In this document: positions 19,249 through 28,465 of the stretch, one piece after another
Layout: each line of letters starts with the position of its first letter
Position numbering within the stretch: position 1 is the first letter of the stretch
Origin: DASPPM01 sp052143835
GTDB lineage: Bacteria > Pseudomonadota > Alphaproteobacteria > JACZXZ01
Direction of reading: 5' to 3'
Length of the DNA stretch: 64,000 bases
Assembly (NCBI GenBank): GCA_052143835.1
Contig: JBKQRV010000009.1
Coordinates: 26,784-90,783, forward strand
Translations under genes and position numbers: made by a program
Notes under the pieces: model-generated
Databases searched by the model: none
The model's input: only the letters and a program-made list of their open reading frames with translations
What the model was told of the DNA's origin: nothing

Positions 19249-21900
19249 TTACGAATTGTCCAGTATCCGCCGCAAAGTCCTCGCAAGCTCTCCCCGCCGA
19301 TAAGGTTTGGTGATGAGATGCGCGCCCAATGCCTCGAGCTTATCGCGCGCCACGCCCGGGCTCGCGAAGCCGGTCGCGAATAGAAGCTTGATGCTGGGAT
19401 CGCGCGCGCGCAGCTCGCGTCCGAGGCCGGTGCCGTCGAGCCGGCCCGGCATGACGACGTCGCTGAAGAGGAGATCGAACTTCCCGCCCTCCTCGAAGAA
19501 CTCGAGTGCCGCATCCGCGTCGGACGCCACCGTGACCTTGTAGCCGAGCTTCTTCAGCATCGCCTCGCCCATCTTGCGGATCTGAGGATTGTCCTCGACG
19601 TAGAGGATGCGCTCGCTTCCGGTCGGCTCCGCCGTCGCGGCGGCGGCACCTCGCTCGACCGTCTCCTCGTCGTTGACGGCGCGCGGAAGGTAAAGCCGCA
19701 CGGTGGTGCCCTTGCCCTGCTCGCTCAGGAGCTTGACCGTGCCGCCCGACTGCTTGGCGTAGCCGAAGACCATGCTGAGGCCGAGCCCGGTGCCCGCCCC
19801 TTGGGCCTTGGTCGTGAAGAAGGGCTCGAAGGCGTGCGCCATCACCTCCGGCGTCATGCCGGTGCCGCTGTCGGCCACGGTGAGGGCGACATAATCGCCC
19901 GGCTGCAGATCGTTTTCGGAACGGGCCTCGTTCTCGTCGACGACGAGGTTCCGGCACTCGATCTTGACCGTGCCGCCGTAGGGCATGGCGTCGCGCGCGT
20001 TGACCGCGAGGTTCAGCACCGCGCTCTCGAGCTGGACGGCGTCCGTCATCACCGGCCAGCAGTCGCTCGCGATCCGGCTCTCGATGCGCACCTGCTCGCC
20101 GAGCGTGCGCCGCAGGAGCGGCAGGAAATCCCGGATCGCGGTGCGCAAGTCGGTCCGCGCGGACTTGAGCGGCTGGCGGCGCGAGAAGGCGAGGAGCCGC
20201 TTGACAAGTTCGGCGCCGGCGAGGGCGGCATCGAGGGACGCCCTGGCAAAGCCGGCGGCGACCTTGTCCTGTCCGAGGCGCTCCTCGAGGAGATCGAGGT
20301 TGCCGATCACGGCGCCGAGAATGTTGTTGAAGTCGTGCGCGAGCCCGCCGGTGAGCTGGCCCACGCTCTCCATCTTTTCCGCCTGCGTCAAGCGCTCCTC
20401 GACGAGCTTGCGCTCGGTCACGTCCTCGAGCTCGTAAATGACGCCACGCAACGCATTCCATTCGTCGTAGACCGCGGCAGCCGAGAAGACGACGTCGATG
20501 AGCTTGCCGTCCTTGCGGCGGTGCCGCATTTCCACACCCTGCTGCACCCCGCCGCTCAAGGCCTCCATGAAGAGGCGATCGAATTCTTCGCGCACCTCCG
20601 GCGGAACGAGCGGATAGGGCCGGCCGATCGCCTCATGGGCGTTGTAGCCGAAGATGCGCTCCGCGGCGTGATTCCAGATGACGACATTGCGGCTGGGCGA
20701 GACGCAGATGATCGCCATGGGGGAGGCCTCGACGATGCGTTCGAGCATCGTGTTGGTGCGCGCGAGCTCGCTCTGGGCCGCCTCGCGCTCCTGAGCCTCG
20801 CGGCTGAGCGCCTCGTTCGAGCGCGAGAGCTCGCCCTTATGCGTCGCGGCCTCGCGTTCGGCCGTGCGCATGCGGCGTTGCCCCCGCAGCAAGTAGGCGA
20901 CGAGGAGCACCGTCAGCAGAAGCGTGGCCGCGGGCAAGGCGAGGGTGATGGGCGAGCGCAGCCGCGCCAATTCGGCCGAGGGGAGCTCGAGCGCCAGCGT
21001 CCATGGTTGCCCGAATTCCCTGAAGGACTTGACGATGATCCAGCTGTCCGGCGCTGCGACTGCCGCGTCGCCGGTGCCGGCGACGAAACGCCGTAGCGAG
21101 GGCAGGTACACGACCACCGGCGGCTCGCTCCCGGCCGAGGCGGCATGGGAGCCCATATAGACGCGCAATGTCTCGTCCGCGAGCGGGGTGTCGCGTACGG
21201 CGGCATCGAGTGCGGAGGCAAAGCGCAGCGAGCCCGCGACGTAACCGACGAGCTTGGCGCGACGCTCGCCTACGGACTTGGGTACGATGCCGCCGCGGTA
21301 GACCGGAGAGAAGACGATGTAGCTCGGCTGCGGCTCGGTCGCCGAGGCGAGGTGGACCGGCTCGGTTGCGACCGAGGCACCCGCATCCACGGCCTGCATC
21401 ATGGCGTCGCGGCGCAAGGGGTCCGCTGCCGCGTCGAGGCCGCGTTCGCTCACGGTGTCGTCGAAGGACACGTCGTAAAGCACAGGGAAATATTCCACGC
21501 GTTCCTCGACCGGCACCTGCTCGTCGCCTTTGCGCTCGAGAATGCGGAAGCCTTGAGCGCCGTTGGCGCGCTGCTGCGCCTCGAAGCCGGCCAGCTCGTC
21601 GCGCGTGACGCGCGGCATCCAGCTCAGACGGTTGATCGACAACTCGTGCTGACGGGCATTGACGGCGAAGCGCTGGAAATCGTCGCGCGTCATTTCGCGC
21701 TGGGTCGCCATCAGCGCCGAGAGCTCGCCGAGCGGACTCTTCAGGCTGTCGATCTTGCCCTCGATCTCGCGCGCGCGCGCATCCGCGCGGAGATCGAGAA
21801 GCGCGTGCACGCGTGCGTCGTCGAAGCGGCGCAGCTCCTCGAGCGCGAAGAGGGACAGGAGAATCCCCAGTGCCCCGATGATCCAGGGCGCGCCCCGCAT
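19249..21900 (-). CDS. Hybrid sensor histidine kinase, CHASE-PAS-HisKA-HATPase-REC
   Basis: 883 residues from the ATG at 21900; a TTG eight codons earlier is the alternative. In order there are membrane helix 1 (about 6-22), a periplasmic CHASE-type sensor (about 50-270), helix 2 (about 318-338), a coiled coil, a PAS domain (about 382-497), HisKA with the phospho-accepting H522 in LAHDFNN, an HATPase domain with the N-box around N634 and GTGLGLSMV, and a C-terminal receiver with D814 in FSDVVMPG and the conserved lysine in ITKPY. CHASE domains bind small extracellular ligands; the ligand here cannot be inferred. It probably forms a phosphorelay with the adjacent REC-EAL protein. Confidence 0.9.
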   Translation of the reverse strand: MRGAPWIIGALGILLSLFALEELRRFDDARVHALLDLRADARAREIEGKIDSLKSPLGELSALMATQREMTRDDFQRFAVNARQHELSINRLSWMPRVTRDELAGFEAQQRANGAQGFRILERKGDEQVPVEERVEYFPVLYDVSFDDTVSERGLDAAADPLRRDAMMQAVDAGASVATEPVHLASATEPQPSYIVFSPVYRGGIVPKSVGERRAKLVGYVAGSLRFASALDAAVRDTPLADETLRVYMGSHAASAGSEPPVVVYLPSLRRFVAGTGDAAVAAPDSWIIVKSFREFGQPWTLALELPSAELARLRSPITLALPAATLLLTVLLVAYLLRGQRRMRTAEREAATHKGELSRSNEALSREAQEREAAQSELARTNTMLERIVEASPMAIICVSPSRNVVIWNHAAERIFGYNAHEAIGRPYPLVPPEVREEFDRLFMEALSGGVQQGVEMRHRRKDGKLIDVVFSAAAVYDEWNALRGVIYELEDVTERKLVEERLTQAEKMESVGQLTGGLAHDFNNILGAVIGNLDLLEERLGQDKVAAGFARASLDAALAGAELVKRLLAFSRRQPLKSARTDLRTAIRDFLPLLRRTLGEQVRIESRIASDCWPVMTDAVQLESAVLNLAVNARDAMPYGGTVKIECRNLVVDENEARSENDLQPGDYVALTVADSGTGMTPEVMAHAFEPFFTTKAQGAGTGLGLSMVFGYAKQSGGTVKLLSEQGKGTTVRLYLPRAVNDEETVERGAAAATAEPTGSERILYVEDNPQIRKMGEAMLKKLGYKVTVASDADAALEFFEEGGKFDLLFSDVVMPGRLDGTGLGRELRARDPSIKLLFATGFASPGVARDKLEALGAHLITKPYRRGELARTLRRILDNS

Positions 21901-22383
21901 CGTGAGTAACCCACTCTGCCGCAACGCAGTACCCTCTCTTACGGGCCGATTCCCCAGCTACGGCGGCACCGGCGCCATTCTAGGCCAAGATAAAATTTTA
22001 TCAACTTTTACAAACAGTTCGAGCCGCAAGCTAAGGCCGGCTCGCTGCTCGAGTCCCACGTCGGCCGTGCCCGACTCGCGGCAAGGGGCGTTCACGCCAT
22101 CCGCATCCGAAGCACGCGCAACGGTGGAGAAAAGCAAAAGACGTGCCGAATTGACGCGTCAATCGGGCGCCTTGCGCGCCGCCGCTCACGCGCGCAAGGC
22201 CGCTCGCTTGCGCGGAAATCGTCATGCAAATCAGGATGCTAAAGATGCAGAATGGCTGCGGCCGCAAGCTGCGGTGCCGCCTCTCGGCCTCGCTTGCGCG
22301 CGCTCAAGGCTGCGGGCAGCCGGCTTCCGCACGGCCCCGCGAGGGCGCGGGCGCGACGCGGGCACGCCTTCCGCTGCCGCCTC
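21901..22383. other. Intergenic region upstream of the kinase gene, with two palindromes
   Basis: No convincing gene. An AT-rich patch, unusual in this GC-rich sequence, contains the perfect 14-base palindrome GATAAAATTTTATC (21989-22002), 89 bases before the kinase start. TTGACGCGTCAA, a perfect 12-base palindrome, lies at 22151-22162. Both are placed where a promoter and operator for the kinase/REC-EAL operon would be expected. Confidence 0.4.
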
Positions 22384-22893
22384 TCAGCTTTCCGGGTAGC
22401 GAATCTTCGTGATGGTGAGCGTGGTCTCGCCGGCGGGCCGGCGCCAAGTGACGGTGTCGCCGACTCGGTGTCCCAAGAGCGACTCGGCGAGCGGCGACTT
22501 CACATTGATGAGGCCGCGCTTGGGCTCCGCCTCGGTCGCGCCCACGAGGGTGTAGCTGAGCTCGCGTCCCTCCTCGTCCTCGACCGTGACGCAGGCGCCG
22601 AAGGCGACCGTGTCCGCATGCTCGCCGTGCTGGTGCGGATCGACGACGACGGCCGCTGCCCGGCGCCGCTCCAGGATTCGCATCTCGCGCATGGCGCGCG
22701 TGAGCGCGAGCTTGGCCTCGGGCGAGCTCGCGTCGCGCAAGCGCGTGACCTCCGCATGGGCCTTCTCGAGCTCCGCCTTGAGGCGATCGAAGCCGGCGGG
22801 GGTCAGCAGTACGGGGCCCTCAATCGCAGGGAGGTTGAGCTCCTCGTCGGTCAACTTCTCCTCGTCGTCTTCCTTAACGAAGGCGCGGCTCAC
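22384..22893 (-). CDS. greB: GreA/GreB-family transcription elongation factor
   Basis: 169 residues. It has an N-terminal helical coiled coil (about 1-90; LLTPAGFDRLKAELE) and a C-terminal FKBP-like domain (INVKSPLAESLLGHRVGDTVTW), as in GreB. Gre factors enter the RNA polymerase secondary channel and stimulate cleavage of backtracked RNA. The start is a GTG preceded by a strong GAGAGGAGG. Length and sequence favour GreB or a GreB-like paralogue over GreA. Confidence 0.85.
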   Translation of the reverse strand: MSRAFVKEDDEEKLTDEELNLPAIEGPVLLTPAGFDRLKAELEKAHAEVTRLRDASSPEAKLALTRAMREMRILERRRAAAVVVDPHQHGEHADTVAFGACVTVEDEEGRELSYTLVGATEAEPKRGLINVKSPLAESLLGHRVGDTVTWRRPAGETTLTITKIRYPES

Positions 22894-23612
22894 GACAGCC
22901 CTCCTCTCTCGAGCCCGACATCAGCAGTTCCGCGCGCCGCGAGTCCGCGCTTGCGACGCGGGCCAACAGGGCGCGGACACGCTCTTGCCTACCGTGCCGC
23001 TTTCGCGGCCCGCGATTCGCCGAGCACGAATCACGAGCCGGCGATAGCCGGTAGCGGGGCGCTCGACCTCGCTCTAGCTTCCACCCGCAACGGTGGTGGC
23101 GTCAACGCGCCAGTAGCATTGCCTTGAAGCCTTGGGCTCCCCGCTCCCGGGGACCGGGCCTTCATGCCAGCGTCCACCTGGCTCGATCGCGCCCTCGGAA
23201 CAAGGCTCGTCGGCGGCGCCCCACGATATCGGTTTGCGCCGCGAATCAATCACTTAAGGGAGAGAGCGATGATTGCACCCGGGGACGGGGAAGCCCGGCT
23301 GGAGTGACCGCCGCGGCTGCCGTGGCCTCCATGGCGGATCGCTCGAGGATGCCATGAAATTGGCTGATAAGACCCTCGCCATGCCGCAACAGCTGTCGAT
23401 GGAGCTGCCCGATCCGCCGGCCGGCGGGTCGTCGCGTCGAATCGCCCGCGTGGGGGACGCATGAACGGTGCTGGCGATTGCGTTCGCGCGCGCGAAGAGC
23501 CTGGGGAATTCGTCTTGCCGGGGGCGGTCGCGGTGGCCTAAAGACTCGTCGGTGCTGCGAGTTCGGATTTGCCAGGCCGGCCGCTCGGCCCGCTGGTCAA
23601 GGGAGGAGCTTA
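22894..23612. other. Long intergenic region between greB and the TPP enzyme, with tiny open frames
   Basis: About 720 bases separate two divergent genes. No recognisable protein or RNA gene is seen. A 12-codon frame at 23269-23307 (MIAPGDGEARLE) has a strong Shine-Dalgarno-like AAGGGAGAG at 23256-23264, and a 36-codon frame at 23354-23464 follows it. The first could be a leader peptide or the remnant of a gene. Short GC hairpins occur near 23038-23056. Confidence 0.3.
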
Positions 23613-25355
23613 GTGACGTCGGAGGAGCGCTGCGGGCCGACCGCTGCCGACATTTACGTGCGCACGCTGGCCGAGCGCGGCGTCGATTACATCTTCGCCA
23701 ATGCCGGCACCGATTTCCCGTCGATCATCGAGGCGCTCGCGCGCGCGGCCGAGCAGGCGACGCCGGCACCCAAGGCGGTCGCCGTTCCGCACGAGAATCT
23801 CGCCGTCGCCATGGCCTACGGCCATACCATGGTGTCGGGCCGGCCGCAGGCCGTCATGCTGCATGTCAACGTCGGCACGGCGAATGCGATCTGCGGTCTC
23901 CTCAATGCCGCGCGCGAGCGCATCCCGATGCTGGTGGCGGCCGGACGCACGCCCTACAGCGAGGCGGGCCACGCGGGCTCGCGCAGCATCTTCATCCACT
24001 GGGCCCAGGAGATGTTCGACCAGGCGGCCATGCTGCGCGAGATCGTCAAGTGGGACTACGAGCTCAAGCTGCCCGAGCAGACCGCACCGGCGCTCGACCG
24101 GGCGCTCTCGCTCGCGATGAGCGAGCCCAGCGGCCCGGTCTATCTCACGCTCCCGCGCGAAGTGCTCGCCGCGGCGGTGGCGGCGGACGGCGCTCCGCGC
24201 ACGGCGCTCGCGCCGACGCGCGCGGCGATGCCCGATGCCGCGGCGATCGCCGAGGCCGCGGCACTTCTGGCACGGGCGGAGCGGCCGCTCATCGTCACCT
24301 CGAGTCTCGGTCGCGATCCAGCGGCGGTGGCGCTGCTCGCGGCCCTAGCCGAGCGCTGGGCATTCCCGGTGGTGAGCCATTTTCCGAAATCGCTTTGCCT
24401 GCCGACCGACCATCCTATGCACCTCGGCTTCGATCCCGCTCCCTTTCTCAAGGAGGCGGATGCGATCCTGGTGCTCGAGTGCGACGTGCCGTGGATCCCC
24501 GCGCGCGCCGCCCCTGGCTCCGCGGCGAAGCTGATCCATCTTGCCGTCGATCCGCTCTTCGGCCGTTATCCCATGCGGGGATTCCCCTCCGACCTCACCA
24601 TTGCCGGCAATGTGGCCGCGGGGCTCCGCATGCTCGAGGCAGCACTCGCGGACGAGGTGCCGCGCATGGCCGCGCGCATCGCGGCGCGCATCGCGGCGCG
24701 GCGCGAGCGTCTTATGGGCGAGCGCGCGGCGCAGCTCAAAGCGAGAGCCGCGTTTTACGAGCGCGTGCGCCACGAGCGCCCGCTCCATCCCGTCGTCGTC
24801 TCGCGCGCGCTCGACCGCGTCAAGGGCGAGGACGCGATCCTGGTGAACGAGCTCGGTGCCGGCGTCGAGACGATGAGCTTCACCAAGCCCGGCACCTATT
24901 TCGCGGCAAGCCCGGCGGGCGGGCTCGGCTGGGGCCTGGGTGCCGCCCTCGGCGCCAAGCTCGCGGCACCCGAGCGCCTGGTGATCGCGACGGTGGGCGA
25001 CGGCTCCTACATGTTCGGCAATCCCACGCCCGCGCACTATGTCGCGCGCGCCCATGAGCTGCCCGTACTGTTCGTGGTCTTCAACAACGGAGGCTGGGCC
25101 GCCGTGCGCAAGGCGACCGAGGCGATGTATCCGAAGGGGCGGAGCAGCCGCATGAACCGCATGCCGCTCGCAACCCTCGAGCCTTCGCCCGCCTTCGAGA
25201 AGGTGATCGAGGCCTCGGGCGGCCATGGCGAGCGGGTGGAGAGGGAAGACGAGCTCGTTCCCGCCTTCGAGCGGGCGCTCGAGGCGGTCAGGGCCGAGAA
25301 GCGCCAGGCGCTCGTCAACGTGATGTGCGGCATCCCGGCCGTGCGCCACTTCTGA
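23613..25355 (+). CDS. Thiamine-diphosphate-dependent enzyme of the acetolactate synthase-like superfamily
   Basis: 580 residues from the GTG at 23613, which follows GGGAGGAG; the frame is open upstream but not conserved in character. The three-domain layout is that of the POX/ALS/benzoylformate decarboxylase group: a PYR domain with the catalytic glutamate E61 (AVPHENLAVAMAYGH), a central domain, and a PP domain with the TPP/Mg motif GDGSYMFGNP from residue 462 ending in NN near 487. No ilvH regulatory subunit follows, and the sequence lacks features that would fix acetolactate synthase. The substrate is unknown; a 2-oxoacid decarboxylase or ligase is likely. Confidence 0.85.
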   Translation: MTSEERCGPTAADIYVRTLAERGVDYIFANAGTDFPSIIEALARAAEQATPAPKAVAVPHENLAVAMAYGHTMVSGRPQAVMLHVNVGTANAICGLLNAARERIPMLVAAGRTPYSEAGHAGSRSIFIHWAQEMFDQAAMLREIVKWDYELKLPEQTAPALDRALSLAMSEPSGPVYLTLPREVLAAAVAADGAPRTALAPTRAAMPDAAAIAEAAALLARAERPLIVTSSLGRDPAAVALLAALAERWAFPVVSHFPKSLCLPTDHPMHLGFDPAPFLKEADAILVLECDVPWIPARAAPGSAAKLIHLAVDPLFGRYPMRGFPSDLTIAGNVAAGLRMLEAALADEVPRMAARIAARIAARRERLMGERAAQLKARAAFYERVRHERPLHPVVVSRALDRVKGEDAILVNELGAGVETMSFTKPGTYFAASPAGGLGWGLGAALGAKLAAPERLVIATVGDGSYMFGNPTPAHYVARAHELPVLFVVFNNGGWAAVRKATEAMYPKGRSSRMNRMPLATLEPSPAFEKVIEASGGHGERVEREDELVPAFERALEAVRAEKRQALVNVMCGIPAVRHF

Positions 25356-25415
25356 CCCGGCCAACAGGCATAACTCCCTGTATTTTTGCCCATTTTCTCT
25401 GCTCGCGCGCCCCCC

Positions 25416-25446
25416 CTTGATCGTGCTTCGCAGGGTTCTTACATAG
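25416..25446 (+). promoter_or_regulatory. Candidate heat-shock (RpoH-type) promoter for hsp20
   Basis: CTTG at 25416-25419 is followed after 18 bases by CTTACATAG at 25438-25446. This resembles the alphaproteobacterial sigma-32 pattern CTTG-N(16-18)-CYTATNT, with mismatches in the -10 part. It lies about 95 bases before the hsp20 start. A long 5' leader would follow, so an RNA thermometer of the ROSE type is possible; I could not fold it. Confidence 0.45.
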
Positions 25447-25540
25447 AAATCGCGCGGTGGCGCCCGCCGGGGCTACCGCATGAGAGGGTGCCGGAAACGG
25501 ACCCAATGGGGCGACTCGCTCATTGAGAGGAGGTTGCTGG

Positions 25541-26014
25541 ATGCCACGGCTGACGCTCTTCAACAGTCCGCTTCTGCTCGGCTTCGATCACTTCGAGCAG
25601 GCGTTGGAGCGGGTCTCCAAGGCGGCGGCGGACGGCTATCCGCCGTACAACATCGAGCAGATCGGCGAGGACGGCTTGAGGATCACGCTCGCGGTCGCGG
25701 GCTTCTCCGAGAGCGAGCTTTCGATCCAGCTCGAGGACAACCAGCTCGTCATTCGCGGCAAGCAGGCCGAGGAAGAGGGCGAGCGCGTCTACCTCCACCG
25801 CGGCATTGCGGCGCGTCAGTTCCAGCGCAGCTTCGTGCTCGCCGACGGCATCGAGGTGGTGCGCGCCTACCTCGACAACGGCCTTCTCCACGTCGAGCTC
25901 AGCCGGCGGCCGGCGGCCAACCGGGTGCGTACGGTCAAGATCGACGCAGCACCCAAGCGCGCGGCGCGCAAGGCGGAGACGATCGAGTTGGTAGCCGGAA
26001 AAAATCAGCCTTAG
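25541..26014 (+). CDS. Small heat-shock protein, Hsp20 / IbpA family
   Basis: 157 residues. An alpha-crystallin domain spans about 35-130 (YNIEQIGEDGLRITLAVAGFSESELSIQLEDNQL split by the usual loop), with a basic C-terminal tail. It acts as an ATP-independent holdase for unfolding proteins. GAGAGGAGG lies just upstream of the ATG at 25541. The next gene, 50 bases on, encodes a DUF1150 protein, a frequent partner in alphaproteobacteria. Confidence 0.93.
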   Translation: MPRLTLFNSPLLLGFDHFEQALERVSKAAADGYPPYNIEQIGEDGLRITLAVAGFSESELSIQLEDNQLVIRGKQAEEEGERVYLHRGIAARQFQRSFVLADGIEVVRAYLDNGLLHVELSRRPAANRVRTVKIDAAPKRAARKAETIELVAGKNQP

Positions 26015-26063
26015 GGGTGCCGGCTTAAAGAAGCGGGCCCAAGAGGATGAGGAGCACTATGAG

Positions 26064-26294
26064 ATGACCAGTAAGATGACAGAAGCGTCCAACGATCTGC
26101 GCACCATCACCTCGCGCGAGCTTTATGCGCTCGGCCTGCAGGAGCTTGCTTACGTCAAGAAGGTCTCCGAGAAGGGCGCCGACGCCTATGGGGTGTTCGC
26201 CGCCGACGGCACGCAGCTCGGCCTGATGGCCACGCGCGAGCTCGCTTTTGCAACCTTGAAGCAGCACGACCTCGAGCCGATGAGCGTGCACTGA
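26064..26294 (+). CDS. DUF1150-family protein
   Basis: 76-residue protein with the family pattern LRTITSRELYALGLQELAYVKKV and an acidic C-terminal half. No function is established. It lies 50 bases after hsp20 on the same strand and probably shares its heat-shock transcript. The start could be the ATG at 26064 or at 26076. Confidence 0.85.
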   Translation: MTSKMTEASNDLRTITSRELYALGLQELAYVKKVSEKGADAYGVFAADGTQLGLMATRELAFATLKQHDLEPMSVH

Positions 26295-26462
26295 GGGCGG
26301 CGACTTCGCTTCCCCTCCTTTTCCGACGAGCCCTTTTCCCGCGCGCAGTTTTGCCAGCACGCGGGCGCGCGCGCGTCGAGAGGTAACTCGCGCGACTCGC
26401 TCTCAGTTATCGAGATCCATCGCCGCCGCCTGAAAGGTCCGAACGCTGTCGATCGCTTGGCA

Positions 26463-26508
26463 TCCTGCCGGGCGGGGGGGCTCAAGACAGCACCACCGCC
26501 CGGCAGGA
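26463..26508. terminator. Inverted repeat between convergent genes, probable bidirectional terminator
   Basis: Perfect 13-base arms, TCCTGCCGGGCGG (26463-26475) and CCGCCCGGCAGGA (26496-26508), with a 20-base loop, lie between the end of the DUF1150 gene and the end of the convergent secreted-protein gene. The stem is very GC-rich, but no clear T-run follows on either side. Confidence 0.55.
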
Positions 26509-26548
26509 GAGTTCGGCCTTGGGACTGCAGCGGGCCGGCGCGGCTGCG

Positions 26549-27031
26549 TCAGCTCGCCGAACGCCAGTAGAAGGACTGCGACACCGCACCGCCCGTAGAG
26601 ATGTCGACGGAGCGGGTCTTGGCGCCGCCTTCGGTCTCCGCGACGACCTGGTAGCGGCCGGGTGGCACCTTGGCGAAGAAATAAGGTCCATCGGAAACCA
26701 CGTCGAGGACCGTCCGTCCGCTTGCATCCACGAGCTTTACCCGCACGTTCGCGAGATATTCGCCTGAGCCCGCTACGGCGAACATCAGGCGCAAGTTGTA
26801 GGCGCGCTCGACCTCGCGCATTGCCTGGACCGAATCGCTGCCCACGCCGCCGCTCAGGTAAGTCACGTCGCCTTGCGTGCGGGGCGGCTCAAGCGCTTGC
26901 CGCGCCTGGTACTCGATGGCGTTGACCGTGGCGTCGGTCTGCGATCTCAGGATCGAGCTCGTCTGTGCCGCGGCCGGTAGCGCCAGCAAGGCGGCCCCGA
27001 GTGCCAACGGCAGCCATGTCTTCATGCTCAT
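26549..27031 (-). CDS. Secreted protein with a carboxypeptidase-regulatory-like fold
   Basis: 160 residues from the ATG at 27031, which has GGAGGG seven bases upstream. Residues 1-22 are a Sec signal peptide ending ALPAAA-Q. The mature protein has a helical part (about 23-70), then a beta-rich domain with VRVKLVDASGRTVLDVVSDGPYFFAKVPPGRYQVVAE. This matches the carboxypeptidase regulatory-like / transthyretin-type pattern, in which a small beta-sandwich carries GxY-type turns. The function is unknown; it is probably periplasmic. It is monocistronic, with no related genes beside it. Confidence 0.75.
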   Translation of the reverse strand: MSMKTWLPLALGAALLALPAAAQTSSILRSQTDATVNAIEYQARQALEPPRTQGDVTYLSGGVGSDSVQAMREVERAYNLRLMFAVAGSGEYLANVRVKLVDASGRTVLDVVSDGPYFFAKVPPGRYQVVAETEGGAKTRSVDISTGGAVSQSFYWRSAS

Positions 27032-27215
27032 CGCTAGGCCCTCCATTCATCGAGTGGTCGCTCTTCTGCTCTTCAAGAGCCGGCGGGCGAGCGAGGAATT
27101 CGCCCATGCGAAAGAATTAGCATCGCCGAGGAGCAAAACTGCGCGAACGCTGTGACAAAAATGCGGCGGCGGCCCATTGCGGACGACGCGGCCGCAGCGC
27201 GGCCGGGCGTGGGTC

Positions 27216-27680
27216 CTAGGCCGCGCGGCTGGTGGTCGAGTCGGTGAGCAGCGCGTAGAGCGCCTCGGCGGTGTCCGAGCCGCGCAGCTTCTCGCACACG
27301 GTGCGGTCGCGTAAGAGGCGCGAGATGCGGGCGAGCGCCTTCAGGTGGTCGGCGCCGGCCTGCTCGGGGGCGAGGAGGAGGAAGATGAGGTCGACCGGCT
27401 GCTCGTCGATCGCCTCGAAATTGATCGGCGTCTCGAGCCGGGCGAAGACGCCGTAGAGCCGCTTCAAGGCGGGGAGCTTGCCGTGCGGGATGGCGATGCC
27501 GTTGCCCACGCCGGTGGTGCCGAGCCGCTCGCGCTCGAACAGCACCTCGTAGATCTGCCGGTCGGAAAAGCCGGTGAGCTCCGCCGCGCGCTTCGCCAAT
27601 TCCTGCAGCGCCTGCTTCTTGCTCGTCACCCGCAAATGCGGGATCACACTTTCGAGCGTGATCAGATCTTCCATTTCCAT
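27216..27680 (-). CDS. ptsN: PTS IIA-like nitrogen-regulatory protein PtsN
   Basis: Phospho-acceptor of the nitrogen-related phosphotransferase system; 154 residues. The phosphorylated histidine is H66 in GIAIPHGK, and the PTS EIIA type-2 fold is complete. It is last in the block rpoN-hpf-ptsN, the classical arrangement, and ends about 185 bases from the next gene. Confidence 0.95.
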   Translation of the reverse strand: MEMEDLITLESVIPHLRVTSKKQALQELAKRAAELTGFSDRQIYEVLFERERLGTTGVGNGIAIPHGKLPALKRLYGVFARLETPINFEAIDEQPVDLIFLLLAPEQAGADHLKALARISRLLRDRTVCEKLRGSDTAEALYALLTDSTTSRAA

Positions 27681-27710
27681 GCTTGTTTCCCTGGCGACCG
27701 GGTCCCGCGC

Positions 27711-28292
27711 CTATGCTTTGGCCCCGCGGGGATCGACCCAGCCGATGTTGCCGTCGGGCCGGCGGTAGACCATGTTGAGCTCGCCGTGCGCGCTGTTGCG
27801 GAAGAGCATGGCGGGAAGCTCGGCGAGGTCGAGGCGCATGACGGCTTCGCCGACCGTCATGCTGTCGATCGCCGTCGTCAGCTCGGCGATGACCACCGGC
27901 TTGTCCCCGTTCGCAAGATCCTCCTCGGCATCTTCGGGTGCGGCGGCGAGGATGTACTGCTGCGCTTCGAGCGACGCGGCTTGCTGGCTCTGGTGCTTGT
28001 GGTGGGCGCGCAGGCGGCGCTTGTAGCGGCGCAGGCGCTTGCCGATACGCTCGGCCGCGGTATCGAAGGCGGCGTAGGGCGCATCCGCCTCCGCGTGCCC
28101 TTGCACCAAAATGTTGCGGCCGACGTGGACGGCCACGTCGGCGCGGTAGAGATGGGCCTCGCGCGAGAGCACGGCGTGCGCGTCGAGCGCATTGCCGAAA
28201 TATTTGTCGACCACGGCCAGGAGCGTCTGCTCGATGTGGGTGCGAAAGGCGTCTCCCACGTCGAGCTGCTTGCCTGATACGGAAACCTTCAT
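27711..28292 (-). CDS. hpf: Ribosome hibernation-promoting factor, long form
   Basis: 193 residues. The N-terminal domain (about 1-100) is the S30AE/YfiA fold that sits in the ribosomal decoding and anticodon region. The C-terminal domain (about 130-190; MLFRNSAHGELNMVYRRPDGNIGW) is the dimerisation domain of long HPF, which joins 70S ribosomes into 100S dimers. It lies between rpoN and ptsN. Confidence 0.94.
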   Translation of the reverse strand: MKVSVSGKQLDVGDAFRTHIEQTLLAVVDKYFGNALDAHAVLSREAHLYRADVAVHVGRNILVQGHAEADAPYAAFDTAAERIGKRLRRYKRRLRAHHKHQSQQAASLEAQQYILAAAPEDAEEDLANGDKPVVIAELTTAIDSMTVGEAVMRLDLAELPAMLFRNSAHGELNMVYRRPDGNIGWVDPRGAKA

Positions 28293-28465
28293 GGACGATC
28301 GGTCTGCCGAAGCGTGTCCCTAGCGAGTTCCCCGGGGACCTTGCCGGCCGGGGAAAGCCCGTCTCGCCCGGCCTTCCCGAAAGGGGGTGCGGGGGCCGGA
28401 GGGGCGCGAACATAGTGAGGCCTATAGGCTAAGTCAAGCGCACCCGCCCGCTCCCCGCAAGTCAT

